Origin: Cupriavidus basilensis
GTDB taxonomy: Bacteria; Pseudomonadota; Gammaproteobacteria; Burkholderiales; Burkholderiaceae
Length of the DNA stretch: 64,000 nucleotides
Assembly (NCBI RefSeq): GCF_008801925.2
Contig: NZ_CP062803.1
Coordinates: 3,782,001 to 3,846,000, forward strand
Direction of reading: 5' to 3'
Below the pieces are notes generated by a model. The model did no database searches. It was not told the origin of the DNA and saw only the letters and a program-made list of their open reading frames with translations. Made by a program: the position numbers and the translations under genes. Below, piece after piece: positions 41,560-52,937 of this stretch (the stretch's first letter is position 1; each line of letters opens with the position of its first letter).

Positions 41560-42342
41560 GGGATGCTCGCTAATCTGGGTCGGCCGCGTCGGCTGCGCGC
41601 CGGGCTTGTCAAGCCGGGTCGGCGCTCCCCCGCGGCAACAGTCGTTCCCGCGATTTTACCCGCTGTGTGCGCTCTTCTGCCGTTCTTCCTCGATACAAGG
41701 AGCGGCGCCGTACACAGCGGCCGGCCGGGGCCTGGGCACGCAAATGATGAAATGCGGCCAGATGGATGTGCGCCGCCATGGCCTCGGTGCTGCTCAAGCC
41801 GCTATTGCAACGCGGGCGCCAGAGCGCGCGGGCGGCATAACAACGCACTGCGCGCCGGCGCCTCGCCTTCACCCACATTTCACTTAACAAGCCCCCCCTC
41901 GTTGGGCTACACTCGCGGCCATCATAATCCCGGAGAAACTACGTGGGCAGTAGCATCGGGTGTTCGTGTTGCCGCAGCCAGATTGCGATCGCACCGAATG
42001 CCATGTCACTGCGGGCTGCGTAACGACGACCGCCGGAGCCGGCTTTATCCCGCTCCATCGCCTCGTCGGACTCGCCCGCAGCACATACTGCGGGTGAGTG
42101 TTCTTCCGTGTCCCTGACGGCCGCCGCCGCGCGCGCCGCTTAGTCCCGGACTAATCCCTCCCCCGGCTTGCCAGCCATGAACGGCAAACGCCATCGCCTT
42201 GCGCGCCCTTCAAGCGCACAGCGCGATCACGCTTGCCAGCGGCCCTGAGCTTCGCCGTTTTCGCGCGAAGCATGGGCTCGCCCCATGGCCGGCGAGCCAA
42301 GCCTGCGCGTTTCTTCGCCAAACGCAACAAGGAAGCCCTGGG
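41560..42342. other. Long intergenic region and probable corA leader
   Basis: About 780 bp with no supported gene. The corA-proximal 400 bp contain several short palindromic segments, best at 42071-42098. The pyrF promoter must lie at the left end. Short open frames here lack protein-like composition. Confidence 0.5.
42071..42098 (+). promoter_or_regulatory. Hairpin in the corA upstream region
   Basis: Arms CTCGCCCGCAG and CTGCGGGTGAG form an 11-bp stem (one G-T pair) with a CACATA loop, 245 bp before the corA start. It could be part of a long structured leader; no known Mg2+ riboswitch was recognised. Confidence 0.4.
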
Positions 42343-43305
42343 ATGATCAACCTGTTCGTCCTGCAGAAAGGCCGGCTCGCACAGGAGCAGGTCGACGATC
42401 GCAATGAACTTCTGCAGCACAAGCCGATCTGGATCGATGTCATCAGCCCCGATGACGAGGAACTCGCCTGGATCAAGGAAGCCTACGGCGTAGCCTTGCC
42501 GGAGCTGGAAGACCTGGGCGACCTGGAAGCCTCGGCCCGCTACTTCGAAGGCGAGGACGAGAACATCCATATCCGCACCGACTTCCTGCTCGATGAGGAA
42601 GACATCTCGCGCAACGTGCGCGTGGCGTTCGTGCTCACGCGCGACGTGCTGTTCTCCATTCACGACGAAGACCTGCCGGTGTTCCGGCTGGTGCGGTTGC
42701 GCGCCCGCATGCGCCCGGGCTCGGTGCGCAACGCCAAGGACGTGCTGATGGACCTGTACGCCACCGATGCGGAATATTCGGCGGACTCCATCGAGGAAGT
42801 CTACGAGCGGCTGGAGGAAGCCAGCAAGCGCGTGCTGGCGGAGAACGTGACCGATGCCGCGGCGGCCGACGTGCTGGAAACCATCGCCCGCGAAGAAGAC
42901 TTGAACGGCCGCATCCGCCGCAACGTGATGGACACGCGCCGCGCGGTCTCCTTCCTGATGCGCAGCCAGCTGCTGTCGGCCGAGCAGCAGGACGAAGCCC
43001 GCCAGATCCTGCGCGACATCGACTCCATCGAGAACCACACCGCGTTCCTGTTCGACAAGATCAACTTCCTGATGGACGCCACGGTCGGCTTCATCAACAT
43101 CAACCAGAACAAGATCATCAAGCTGTTCTCGGTGGTCTCGGTGGCGCTGATGCCGCCCACGCTGATCGCCAGCATCTACGGCATGAACTTCAAGTTCATG
43201 CCGGAGCTGGACTGGGCCGCGGGTTATCCTTGGGCCATCGCGCTGATGGCCGTGTCGGCCGCGATCCCGCTGGTGTACTTCAAGCGCAAGGGCTGGCTAA
43301 GCTGA
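42343..43305 (+). CDS. corA: CorA-family magnesium/cobalt transporter
   Basis: 320 residues from the ATG at 42343. The N-terminus MINLFVLQKGRL begins a cytoplasmic alpha-beta domain. The last 60 residues hold two transmembrane helices: VVSVALMPPTLIASIYGMNFKFMPELDW includes the GMN pore motif, followed by IALMAVSAAIPLVYFKRKGWLS. It forms a pentameric channel-like transporter for Mg2+ and other divalent ions. It is transcribed alone, with a long upstream region. Confidence 0.95.
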   Translation: MINLFVLQKGRLAQEQVDDRNELLQHKPIWIDVISPDDEELAWIKEAYGVALPELEDLGDLEASARYFEGEDENIHIRTDFLLDEEDISRNVRVAFVLTRDVLFSIHDEDLPVFRLVRLRARMRPGSVRNAKDVLMDLYATDAEYSADSIEEVYERLEEASKRVLAENVTDAAAADVLETIAREEDLNGRIRRNVMDTRRAVSFLMRSQLLSAEQQDEARQILRDIDSIENHTAFLFDKINFLMDATVGFININQNKIIKLFSVVSVALMPPTLIASIYGMNFKFMPELDWAAGYPWAIALMAVSAAIPLVYFKRKGWLS

Positions 43306-43344
43306 ACGGCGCGTAAACCGCACCTGGACCGCGCCGCCGCGAAC

Positions 43345-44115
43345 TCAGTCGGGCAGCGTGGCCGCGCCCATGCGGCGCGCGATGATGTTGGCCTTGACCT
43401 TGAAGTTCACGCGCACATTGGCGCAGTACTCCTTCTTGTCGAAGCACTTCGGGGCCGGCAACGCCGCGGCCAGGCGTGCTGCCTGGCCCACACTCAGCTT
43501 GGCGGCGCTGGTCTTGAAGTAATGCTGGGCAGCGGCCTCCACGCCGAACACGCCCTCGCCCCACTCCACCGAATTCAAATAGATCTCGTAGATGCGCTGC
43601 TTGTCGAGCCAGAACTCGAGCATCCAGGTAATGGCCAGCTCCTGGCCTTTGCGCAGGTAGTGCTGCTCGGACGAAAGGAAGAGGTTCTTGGCCAGTTGCT
43701 GCGTGATGGTGGAGCCGCCACGCACGATATGCCCGCGCTTCTTGTTGCGCTCCCAGGCATCGAGCATGGAATCGAGCTCGTAGCCTGGATGGTTGACGAA
43801 ATCGGCGTCCTCGCTGGCGATCACCGCGCGCTTGAGGTTGCGGGAGATATCGTCATAGCCGACCCAGCGGCGGTCCACCTGGCAGCTCCAGAACTGGAAG
43901 CCGCACAGACGCCACTGCTCTGCCCGCATGAACGCCGTGGATGACGGGTTCACGGTTTGCCAGGCAGCGATCTGCAGGAAGAAATACACCTGCATGGCCA
44001 GCACGCCGGCGATCAGCGTGCCAAGCAGGTAGGCGAGCCAGCGCAGCGGGTTGAGGCCGCCGCCCCTGCCGCCTTGAGCCGCCCCGGGACGGGCGGTGTG
44101 CTTGCGCTCAGCCAT
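43345..44115 (-). CDS. mtgA: Monofunctional biosynthetic peptidoglycan transglycosylase
   Basis: 256 residues from the ATG at 44115. One transmembrane helix lies near residues 24-49 ([23 protein letters not shown]). The glycosyltransferase-51 domain has the catalytic-glutamate region [47 protein letters not shown], and [20 protein letters not shown]. It polymerises glycan strands from lipid II without a transpeptidase domain. It follows aroE by 23 bp in the same direction. Confidence 0.96.
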   Translation of the reverse strand: MAERKHTARPGAAQGGRGGGLNPLRWLAYLLGTLIAGVLAMQVYFFLQIAAWQTVNPSSTAFMRAEQWRLCGFQFWSCQVDRRWVGYDDISRNLKRAVIASEDADFVNHPGYELDSMLDAWERNKKRGHIVRGGSTITQQLAKNLFLSSEQHYLRKGQELAITWMLEFWLDKQRIYEIYLNSVEWGEGVFGVEAAAQHYFKTSAAKLSVGQAARLAAALPAPKCFDKKEYCANVRVNFKVKANIIARRMGAATLPD

Positions 44116-44138
44116 GTTCGAGCCAGCCGGCCGGCGCT

Positions 44139-45035
44139 TTAGCGCGCGGCTTCGGCCTGCAGCGCCGCGCGCAGCGTTGCCAGCACGGGCGCGGTGGCGG
44201 GCCGCACACCCCGCCAGTTGTAGAAAGCCTCGGCGGCCTGCTCGACCAGCATGCCCAGCCCGTCGCTGGTGCGCGCGCCACATTGGGCGGCGAACTTCAG
44301 GAATACGGTGGGCTCCGCGCCGTACATCATGTCGTAGGCGAGCACGTCCTTGCCCAGCAGTTCCGCAGGCACCGGCGGCAACTCGCCCTGCAGGCTGCTG
44401 CTGGTGGCGTTGATGACCACGTCGCAGGCGTCTTCATCGGTCAAACCCGCCAGTGCGTCAAAACCACCGCCCCACAGCTCCACGCCATACTCGTCCGCTT
44501 GCTGGGCCACGTTTTCCAGGATATCGCTGGCGCGCTGGGGCGTGCGGTTAGCCACCACGATGCGGTCCGGCCGGCAGGCGATCAGCGGCAGCATGGCGCC
44601 CATGGCGGCGCCGCCCGCACCCAGCAGCAGGATGCGCTTGCCTTCGAGCAAGGTATCGAGGTTGACCTCGATGTCGCGCGTGAGGCCGACGCCGTCGGTG
44701 TTGTCACCGTGGATCACGCCGTCCTCGATCCACATGGTATTGACCGCGCCCGCGCTCTCGGCGCGCGGCGTCAGGCGCTCGGCGAGGTCGTAGGCTTCGA
44801 GCTTGAACGGCACGGTCACGTTCAGGCCGTGGCCGCCGCCGTCAAAGAAGGCGCGCACGGTGGCAACGAACCCATCGAGCGGCGCCAGCAGGCGCTCGTA
44901 CTCGACGGCCTCGCCGGTCTGCTGCGCGAATGCGGCATGGATGGCGGGAGAGCGGCTGTGCGCGATGGGGTTGCCGATCACGACGTAACGGTCGGCGGGA
45001 GTCTGGGATTGCATAGTGTCAGGTGATGGCGTCAT
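44139..45035 (-). CDS. aroE: Shikimate dehydrogenase
   Basis: 298 residues from the ATG at 45035, whose ATGA overlaps the tonB stop; an ATG at 45014 is an alternative. Motifs are [36 protein letters not shown] (substrate-binding lysine), [11 protein letters not shown], and the NADP-binding [17 protein letters not shown]. It reduces 3-dehydroshikimate in aromatic amino acid synthesis. tonB, aroE and mtgA form a compact leftward set. Confidence 0.95.
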   Translation of the reverse strand: MTPSPDTMQSQTPADRYVVIGNPIAHSRSPAIHAAFAQQTGEAVEYERLLAPLDGFVATVRAFFDGGGHGLNVTVPFKLEAYDLAERLTPRAESAGAVNTMWIEDGVIHGDNTDGVGLTRDIEVNLDTLLEGKRILLLGAGGAAMGAMLPLIACRPDRIVVANRTPQRASDILENVAQQADEYGVELWGGGFDALAGLTDEDACDVVINATSSSLQGELPPVPAELLGKDVLAYDMMYGAEPTVFLKFAAQCGARTSDGLGMLVEQAAEAFYNWRGVRPATAPVLATLRAALQAEAAR

Positions 45036-45949
45036 CGGGACTGCAGGCGAGTTTCCAGCCCACTGCGCGAAAACTTGAATGTAGAGATCACTTCGAGAAT
45101 GTCCTGGCGCGCTTGCATCTGCGCCGTGAACCCGCCGAACGGCGCCGCCGCCCGCACGATGGCAACCGCCTGGCGGTCCAGCACGGGATCGCCCGAACTC
45201 TTGACCACGTCGATGGCGTCGATGTTGTAGCCATCGCGGTTATAGCCAAGCCGGCCCTGCCGGTTGACGTTGATCACCAGGATCAGTTGCCCGTAGATCG
45301 GCTTGCCATTGCGCTGGGGGAAATCGGTGGTGCCGCGCGCTTCGATCTTCTGGCGAAGGCGGTCGTAGTACTGCGCGTATTCCACTTCCTGCGCGCTGGT
45401 GGCGGTGAGCTGGTAGCGCTTGGGCCGCTTGGCGTATTGCTCGAGGTTGCGGCCGATCTCGGCTTCGAGCTTGGCCATCTCGTCCAGCGAGGTGCGTTCG
45501 TCCTGGCCGCGCAGCGGGTTTTCCACGCGCTGCTGGCCTGGCTTGAGCGGCTGGCTGTGCACGGACGGCGCGGCTTCGCGCGACTGCGTCATCAGGCGCT
45601 GCTGCTCCTGCTCCATCTGCTCCACGCGGCGCTGCATCTGGCGCACCAGATCGCCGTCCTTGGTGACGGTCTGTGCCGGCAGCGGCGTGGTGGCGCGCTG
45701 CTGGTCGTGCTCGCCACCGCCGTCGAGGTTGGCCTGGGCCAGCACGGTGGGGTTCTGCGGGCGCTGCGCCGATTTGGAATTGACCAGCACCACATCGAGC
45801 GCGGCATCGGTGCGCTTGATCTCGAACGCCTCCGGCGCCACGACGCGCACGGTCAGCAGCAAGGCATGGGCCAGCAACGAGACGACCAGCGCCTTGGCCA
45901 TCGTGCTGCTGGCGTTCCACCACTGGCGGGGAGAAAAAGCGGCTTTCAC
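45032..45949 (-). CDS. TonB C-terminal domain protein
   Basis: 305 residues. A single N-terminal helix (about 18-38, ALVVSLLAHALLLTVRVV) anchors the protein. The middle is charged and probably helical (VRQMQRRVEQMEQEQQRLMTQ). The C-terminal 90 residues look like the TonB/TolA fold: YYDRLRQKIEARGTTDFPQ, GQLILVINVNRQGRLGYNRDG, SSGDPVLDRQAVAIVRAAAPFGGF. TonB relays energy from ExbB/ExbD to outer-membrane transporters. No exbBD genes are in the window, so the exact partner is unknown. It overlaps aroE by 4 bp. Confidence 0.82.
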   Translation of the reverse strand: MKAAFSPRQWWNASSTMAKALVVSLLAHALLLTVRVVAPEAFEIKRTDAALDVVLVNSKSAQRPQNPTVLAQANLDGGGEHDQQRATTPLPAQTVTKDGDLVRQMQRRVEQMEQEQQRLMTQSREAAPSVHSQPLKPGQQRVENPLRGQDERTSLDEMAKLEAEIGRNLEQYAKRPKRYQLTATSAQEVEYAQYYDRLRQKIEARGTTDFPQRNGKPIYGQLILVINVNRQGRLGYNRDGYNIDAIDVVKSSGDPVLDRQAVAIVRAAAPFGGFTAQMQARQDILEVISTFKFSRSGLETRLQSR

Positions 45950-46063
45950 GATGGGCGGGACGTTGGCTGGGAAGCGTCGATCGGGCGAGACTGGGGCCGG
46001 AGTCCATGGGACCCCGGGGTCAGACTGCGATTGTAAGGGAGCGCCTCGTTTTTTCCGAGGAAC

Positions 46064-48232
46064 TCAGCCTGCGCCGCCGGTGCCGGTGTCGCGCGTGTCC
46101 GACGCAGCGCCTTCGCTTGTGGCAGCTGCAGCACTCGCAGCTTCGTCATCGCCGGCTTCCCCGGTTGCAGCGTCAGCCTCACCTTCGGCTGCCCCTTCAG
46201 TTGCCCCTTCGGCCGCACCCTCGGCAGCGGCTTCGGCAGCCTCCTCGGCCGCGGCTTCAGCGGCGGCTTGCGCCGATACTTCGCCGGCTTCGTCGTCCCG
46301 CTCCATCTCCTCCTGCGGCAGCTCGCCTTCGCCGGCAAACACCTCCAGGACGCGGCATGACACTTCCAGCGAGATCTCGTCGATCGCGCCGATCTCCAGC
46401 AGCACCTGGGTGCCGCGCGATGCCTGCATCAACTCCGGCACACGCGTGACCAGCGGGATCTCGGCAAAGCGCACCGCGCCTTCCTTGAGCACCGAGCCCA
46501 TCAGGCGCTCGCGCTTTTCCTGCTGCAGCCAGCGCAGGCACCAGTAGCGCTCCATGGTCGACTGGTGGTCGGCATACGCGGCGTAGGTACCTTCGAAATC
46601 CGCGACCGCGGCCAGCAGGTCCGAATCCTTGGGCTTGAACGGCGCCACCAGCTTGGCCGTGATGCCATGCTGGGCGACTGTCAGGATCTGCCACTGGTTG
46701 ACCAGGTCGACATAGCGGCGCAGCGGCGAGGTGCTCCACGCATATTGCGCCACGCCCAGCCCCTCGTGGGGCGCCGGGTAGGTCTGCATGCGGGTGCGGT
46801 TCATGCCCCAGGCCTTTTGCGTGCGGTAGATACCCGGCACACCGTTGTCGGCAAGCAGCTTGCCCCAGGTGCTGTTGGCCAGGATCATCAGCTCGGCCAC
46901 GATCTTGTCGAGCGGGGAGCCGCGGCGGCGCTGCTCGATGCGCACGCGTTCGCCGCCGTCTTCCAGCAGGTCGATGTAGAAGCTGTAGTCGGCGCGGTTG
47001 TGCGACTCGGGACGCAGCCCGCTGGCCAGACGCGCCTTCTGGCGTTCGTCGTGCAGCCAGCCGGAGAAATGGAACAGCTGGGTCAGCGCATCGCGGAACG
47101 GGTAATCGCCGGTGCCAGCGGCCAGCGCGGCCTCGGTCACCACATCCTCAAGCAGGTTGTGGCGCAGGTTGGCCGCGATCTTGACCAGCTCGGCGCGGGT
47201 CTCGCTGCTGACGATCATCTGCAGGGCCGGGTCGTAGACCACGTACAGCGACAGGGCCGGGCATTCGCGCCCTTCCTGCAGCGTGTAGCGCTCGACCACC
47301 GAATCCGGCAGCATGGTGATCTTGTCGCCGGGGAAATAGACTGTCGACAGGCGATGGCGCGCTACCGCATCGAGCGGCTCGCCACGGCGGATGCCCAGGC
47401 CGGGCGCCGCGATATGGATGCCCACGCGGATCTTGCCGCCGTCCAGCGGCGTGACCGACAGCGCATCGTCAATCTCGGTGGTGGTGACGTCATCGATGGA
47501 GAACGCCTCCACATCCGCGCGCGGCAGGTCGCCGACGGGTTCCGGCACGGCCACGTCGGGAAAGCCGGTGCCCTTGGGAAAGCATTCGGAGAGGAACTTG
47601 GCCTCATGCAGCGCGCGCGGGCTGGCAATGCCGCCCACCGCCACCATCAGCCGCATCGGCGACATGCCTAGCGCGGTGCAGGCGGCGTCCATCGCCTTGT
47701 ATTCGAGGCTGTTCTTGTCGGGCTTGAACAGCAGTTGCAGTGCCTTGCCACGGAACGCTTCGGGCAAGGTCAGGGCCTTGAGCTGGTTTTCGTACTCGGC
47801 CTGCACCAGGGCTTGCTGCTTCTTGCGCTCGAGCGCGGCGAGCGCGGCCTTCAACTGGTCTTCCGGCGCGCGCTGGTAGCGCCCGCGGCCCTTGCGGCGG
47901 AAATAGACCGGATTGCCGTGCAGCGTCTGCGCCAGCGCGGCTTGCTGCACCACGCTCGCACCCGCGCCGTAGTACTCGGCCGCCAGGTCGACAAAACCGA
48001 ACTCGTCCTCCGATGCGCATTCCCACAGGAATTCCAGATCGACCTCGCCGACCAGGTCGGCGGTCTGGCGCAACAGCTCGATCGCCGACGGCTGCGCGAA
48101 CTGCAGCAATACGTCGCGCGACTTGACCTTGGTGCGCTTGCCCGCGGGCAGCTCCACCTGGTACGACTCGCCCTGCTGGGTCAGCACGGTGCCGGCGCGA
48201 ATCTCGCCGCCTTCTTCGAACAGCAACTGCAT
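46064..48232 (-). CDS. RNB-domain exoribonuclease (RNase II family)
   Basis: 722 residues. The RNB catalytic core is recognised by FSIDDVTTTEIDDALSVTPLDGG (conserved aspartates), RLSTVYFPGDKITMLPDSVVERY, and the segment AELMILANSTWGKLLADNGVPGIYRTQ plus QYAWSTSPLRRYVDLVNQWQ. It degrades RNA 3'-to-5' with Mg2+. A clear CSD-S1 cap like that of E. coli RNase R is not obvious at the N-terminus, so I leave the symbol blank. The last 90 residues are acidic and Ala-rich (AAAEAAAEEAAEAAAEGAAEG), probably disordered. Confidence 0.87.
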   Translation of the reverse strand: MQLLFEEGGEIRAGTVLTQQGESYQVELPAGKRTKVKSRDVLLQFAQPSAIELLRQTADLVGEVDLEFLWECASEDEFGFVDLAAEYYGAGASVVQQAALAQTLHGNPVYFRRKGRGRYQRAPEDQLKAALAALERKKQQALVQAEYENQLKALTLPEAFRGKALQLLFKPDKNSLEYKAMDAACTALGMSPMRLMVAVGGIASPRALHEAKFLSECFPKGTGFPDVAVPEPVGDLPRADVEAFSIDDVTTTEIDDALSVTPLDGGKIRVGIHIAAPGLGIRRGEPLDAVARHRLSTVYFPGDKITMLPDSVVERYTLQEGRECPALSLYVVYDPALQMIVSSETRAELVKIAANLRHNLLEDVVTEAALAAGTGDYPFRDALTQLFHFSGWLHDERQKARLASGLRPESHNRADYSFYIDLLEDGGERVRIEQRRRGSPLDKIVAELMILANSTWGKLLADNGVPGIYRTQKAWGMNRTRMQTYPAPHEGLGVAQYAWSTSPLRRYVDLVNQWQILTVAQHGITAKLVAPFKPKDSDLLAAVADFEGTYAAYADHQSTMERYWCLRWLQQEKRERLMGSVLKEGAVRFAEIPLVTRVPELMQASRGTQVLLEIGAIDEISLEVSCRVLEVFAGEGELPQEEMERDDEAGEVSAQAAAEAAAEEAAEAAAEGAAEGATEGAAEGEADAATGEAGDDEAASAAAATSEGAASDTRDTGTGGAG

Positions 48233-48335
48233 GGATCGGTACTTTCAGAAATGCCGGGAACCGCACTTGGCAAACCAAGCACCCTGGCGCTTTGTGACGC
48301 CTGCGGGAACGGCCCGGTGAGAGAAATGGTGCAAG

Positions 48336-48356
48336 GCCGCCTTCAGGCAAGGCGGC
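48336..48356 (-). terminator. Hairpin in the leader between the FabG-like gene and the RNase gene
   Basis: Stem GCCGCCTT / AAGGCGGC with loop CAGGC, 60 bp past the stop of the FabG-like gene. The T-run is weak. Confidence 0.45.
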
Positions 48357-48415
48357 AACCGGACCTGAGATGATACCGCACCGCGCCGGCTGCAAGCCCG
48401 GCGCAGGGCGGGTTG

Positions 48416-49826
<1,411 letters not shown>

Positions 49827-49833
49827 GCCGCGC

Positions 49834-50472
49834 TCATGCCCGTGGCTCCAGGTCGATGGGGTCGATGGCGTCGCCCTGGCTGATCTGGCCATCGGGCCCA
49901 TAGCCGCAGAAAGCGAGGACTTCGTCGACGTAGTCGGCAAATTCGCTGATGCCGTGGTCGCTGCCCTCGATGACGCGCGTGTGCGCGCCGGGAAAGGCCG
50001 CCAGCATCTCGCGGTAGTCCAGCACCTCGTCGCCGGTCGCAGCCATCAGGAAATAGCGCTCCGGCCGGGTGATGGGATCGACCCGCAGCGCCAGCAGTTC
50101 ATCCAGATGGTGGCGCTCCACCCGCACCGAGCCGCCACCGTGCCAGAGCGGCTGGTCGCCCAGGTGACGCTCCAGGTCGGTCCAGGGATGCACCGCCGGG
50201 TTGAGCAGCACCGCGCGGCAGCCGTGACGCTCGGCCAGCCAGCGCGCATAGAAGCCACCCAGCGACGAGCCGATGATGGTGAGCGGCTGCGCGCCACCGG
50301 CCTGCGAGGCCGCGATGGCCGCTTCGGCCTGGGCGATGGCCTGGGCCGGCGACACATTCAGCACCGGGCAAGCGTAATAGCGTCCCACGCCCCATTCACG
50401 CATGCGCTCCTGGACCAGGCGCGCCTTGAAGGACTGTGGAGACGAGCGGAAACCGTGCAGGTATAGCAGCAT
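49834..50472 (-). CDS. YqiA-like alpha/beta-hydrolase esterase
   Basis: 212 residues. The start [24 protein letters not shown] is the UPF0227 signature; [19 protein letters not shown] holds the nucleophile serine in GSSLGG, and [17 protein letters not shown] carries the histidine. The YqiA family are small esterases acting on short acyl esters in vitro; the natural substrate is unknown. It lies 12 bp after mpl. Confidence 0.88.
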   Translation of the reverse strand: MLLYLHGFRSSPQSFKARLVQERMREWGVGRYYACPVLNVSPAQAIAQAEAAIAASQAGGAQPLTIIGSSLGGFYARWLAERHGCRAVLLNPAVHPWTDLERHLGDQPLWHGGGSVRVERHHLDELLALRVDPITRPERYFLMAATGDEVLDYREMLAAFPGAHTRVIEGSDHGISEFADYVDEVLAFCGYGPDGQISQGDAIDPIDLEPRA

Positions 50473-50484
50473 GCCAGGCCCCGC

Positions 50485-51882
50485 TCAGGCGCAAGCACCT
50501 GCGGCAAAGGCGTCCAGCAGCTTCTGATGGACGCCGCCGAAGCCGCCGTTGCTCATGACCAGCACATGGTCGCCCGGGCGCGCGGCGGCTCGCACCGCGC
50601 GGACCAGCTCGGGAAGGTCGCTGAAGGCGGCCGCGCGCTCGCCCAGCGGCGCCAGCGATTCGGCCAGGTCCCAGCCCAGGGCATCCTTGCCGCTGGCCGC
50701 GCCATACCCGAACACCAGGTCAGCCGTCTCGAGGCTGGCCGGGAGCTGCGCCTTCATCACGCCCAGCTTCATGGTGTTGGAGCGCGGCTCCAGGACCGCC
50801 AGGATGCGCGCCGCGCCGACCCGCTTGCGCAGGCCGTCGAGCGTGGTCTGGATCGCCGTGGGATGGTGGGCAAAGTCGTCATAGACCGTGATGCCATTGA
50901 CCACGCCACGCACTTCCATGCGGCGCTTCACATTCGCGAAGCGCGACAAGGAATCGATGGCCTGCGGCGCCGGCACGCCCACATGGCGGGCAGCCGCAAT
51001 CGCAGCCAGCGCATTCATCCTGTTGTGCGTGCCTTGCAAGGCCCAGCTGAGCCGGCCTTGCAGCACGTCGCCGAACCAGACATCGAAACTGTCCTGGGTC
51101 GTGCTGTCGCCGGTGGCATCGCCTTCGGCGGGCTCGCCCGCACGCCAGTCGCCGATGCCGAATTGCTCGGTCTCGCTCCAGCAGCCGCGCTCCAGCACGC
51201 GCGCCAGGCTTTCCTCAAAACCGTTGACGATCAACCGGCCCTGCTCCGGCACGGTGCGCACCAGATGATGGAACTGGGTCTCGATGGCGGCAAGATCGGG
51301 GAAGATGTCGGCGTGATCGTATTCCAGGTTGTTCAGGATGGCGGTGCGCGGACGGTAGTGGACAAACTTGCTGCGCTTGTCGAAGAACGCCGTATCGTAC
51401 TCATCGGCCTCGATCACGAAGAAGTCGGACTCGGTCACCCGCGCCGACACGCCAAAGTTCTGCGGCACGCCGCCCACCAGGAAGCCCGGCTGGTAGCCGG
51501 CATCTTCCAGGATCCAGGCCAGCATGGAGGTGGTGGTGGTCTTGCCGTGGGTGCCCGCCACCGCCAGCGTCCATTTGCCGCGCAGCACATGCTCCCCGAG
51601 CCACTGCGGGCCGGAGACATAAGGCAGGTTGCGGTTGAGAATGGCCTCCATCAGCGGATTGCCGCGCGACACCACATTGCCGATGACGAACAGGTCCGGC
51701 TCCAGTGCCAGCTGGCCGGGATCGAAGCCCTCGATCAGTTCGATGCCCTGCGCCTCGAGCTGCGTGCTCATCGGCGGGTAGACATTGGCATCGCATCCGG
51801 TGACGCGATGGCCAGCCTGCTTGGCAAGCACGGCCAGCCCGCCCATGAATGTGCCGCAGATACCGAGGATGTGAATATGCAT
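50485..51882 (-). CDS. mpl: UDP-N-acetylmuramate:L-Ala-gamma-D-Glu-meso-DAP ligase (murein recycling)
   Basis: 465 residues from the ATG at 51882, the start that gives MHIHILGICGTFMGGLAVLAKQAGHRVTGCD. It ligates recycled tripeptide to UDP-MurNAc. The Mur-ligase P-loop is LAVAGTHGKTTTTSMLAWIL; FGVSARVTESDFFVIEADEYDTAFFDKRSKFVHY and YDDFAHHPTAIQTTLDGLR are characteristic of Mpl. It is upstream of the YqiA-like and ubiC genes. Confidence 0.95.
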   Translation of the reverse strand: MHIHILGICGTFMGGLAVLAKQAGHRVTGCDANVYPPMSTQLEAQGIELIEGFDPGQLALEPDLFVIGNVVSRGNPLMEAILNRNLPYVSGPQWLGEHVLRGKWTLAVAGTHGKTTTTSMLAWILEDAGYQPGFLVGGVPQNFGVSARVTESDFFVIEADEYDTAFFDKRSKFVHYRPRTAILNNLEYDHADIFPDLAAIETQFHHLVRTVPEQGRLIVNGFEESLARVLERGCWSETEQFGIGDWRAGEPAEGDATGDSTTQDSFDVWFGDVLQGRLSWALQGTHNRMNALAAIAAARHVGVPAPQAIDSLSRFANVKRRMEVRGVVNGITVYDDFAHHPTAIQTTLDGLRKRVGAARILAVLEPRSNTMKLGVMKAQLPASLETADLVFGYGAASGKDALGWDLAESLAPLGERAAAFSDLPELVRAVRAAARPGDHVLVMSNGGFGGVHQKLLDAFAAGACA

Positions 51883-52110
51883 GGGATTTAGGATTGGGCA
51901 GGCCAGGGCGGCCGGGCCGGGTTGCTTCTGGATGGAAAGAATTGTACCTGAGGGGGTAACGGCGAAGCCGTGCGGGAAAGGCCCGCGGCCGGGCACGGCA
52001 GAATTCCGGGCCGGCGCGTTCGCCCAAGGAATCTCCCCGCAACCGGCCACTCTAAAAAGCAAAACCTGACCCTAGCGCGCAGGCCTCGATCCCTCCGGTA
52101 TCATCCCCCC

Positions 52111-52824
52111 ATGCCCCGCCGCCCCACCCTCGACCCCATCCGCCTGCGCGAGGAAATCGCCCAGGCTGCCGCCCGCATGATCGCGGAAGATGGCACCGAC
52201 TACGCCACGGCCAAGCGCAAGGCCGCGCGGCAACTGCTGGGCGACGTGCGCGTGGCGGGCGAGTGGCTCCCCGACAACGAGGCTGTGGAGGCGGAAGTCC
52301 GTCTCTATCAGGCATTGTTCCACTCGGAGAGCCAGCCCCGCGTCCTGGCGCTGCTGCGCCGGCTGGCTGTGCTTGCGATGCGCGACCTTGCCGTATTCCG
52401 CCCCTACCTGGCCGGGGCTGTGCTCAACGGCACCGCCACCGAGCATTCCGACGTCTACCTGCAGTGCTTCTGCGACAGCCCCAAGGATCTCACCCTGCAC
52501 CTGCTCAACGCTGGCGTGGACTTCGACACCAGCGAGACCCGGCACTTCGCCGGCCGCGGCGAGGTCGAGACCCTGAGTTTCCTGTGGAAGGGACAGTGGC
52601 CGGCCATGCGCGACGCGCGCCTGCTGGCTGGAGAGATCCGTGCGGAACTTGGCCAGCCCGTCGGCATTCATATAGCGCTGTATGATGCGGATGACGAACG
52701 CGGCGCAGTCCGGGCCGCGGCCGGCGGCCGGGTTGCCCGTGCCGATGTGGATGCGGTGCTGGCACTGCTGGCCGCCGCCGAAGCGGCGGCACCCCAGGTG
52801 CCCGACGCACCCGCGGCGGCCTGA
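52111..52824 (+). CDS. Conserved protein of unknown function beside mpl
   Basis: 237 residues. The first 60 residues are helical and charged (LDPIRLREEIAQAAARMIAEDGTDYATAKRKAARQLLG). A central segment, AVLNGTATEHSDVYLQCFCDSP followed by HLLNAGVDFDTSE, resembles the strand-loop pattern of minimal nucleotidyltransferases (G…SD), but the usual DxD is incomplete. The C-terminus is Ala-rich. It is divergent from mpl and upstream of tlpA. No function is claimed. Confidence 0.7.
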   Translation: MPRRPTLDPIRLREEIAQAAARMIAEDGTDYATAKRKAARQLLGDVRVAGEWLPDNEAVEAEVRLYQALFHSESQPRVLALLRRLAVLAMRDLAVFRPYLAGAVLNGTATEHSDVYLQCFCDSPKDLTLHLLNAGVDFDTSETRHFAGRGEVETLSFLWKGQWPAMRDARLLAGEIRAELGQPVGIHIALYDADDERGAVRAAAGGRVARADVDAVLALLAAAEAAAPQVPDAPAAA

Positions 52825-52937
52825 GCGCCAGCCTTGACCCGGAGCGCGAGCGAGGCCGGCCGCAGGCCATGCGCACCAAGCCTATGGGGCCATCCGGGTT
52901 CTTACCTCTACCATCAGCCGCTATCTTTCTTGCTGCC

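Noticed and set aside
41609..41890. 93-residue minus-strand frame between pyrF and corA
   Set aside because: No homology pattern or ribosome binding site, Arg-rich composition; likely non-coding.
51883..52062. Longer mpl start adding 60 residues
   Set aside because: Family N-terminus MHIHILGICG begins at 51882, and the extra sequence has no conservation pattern.
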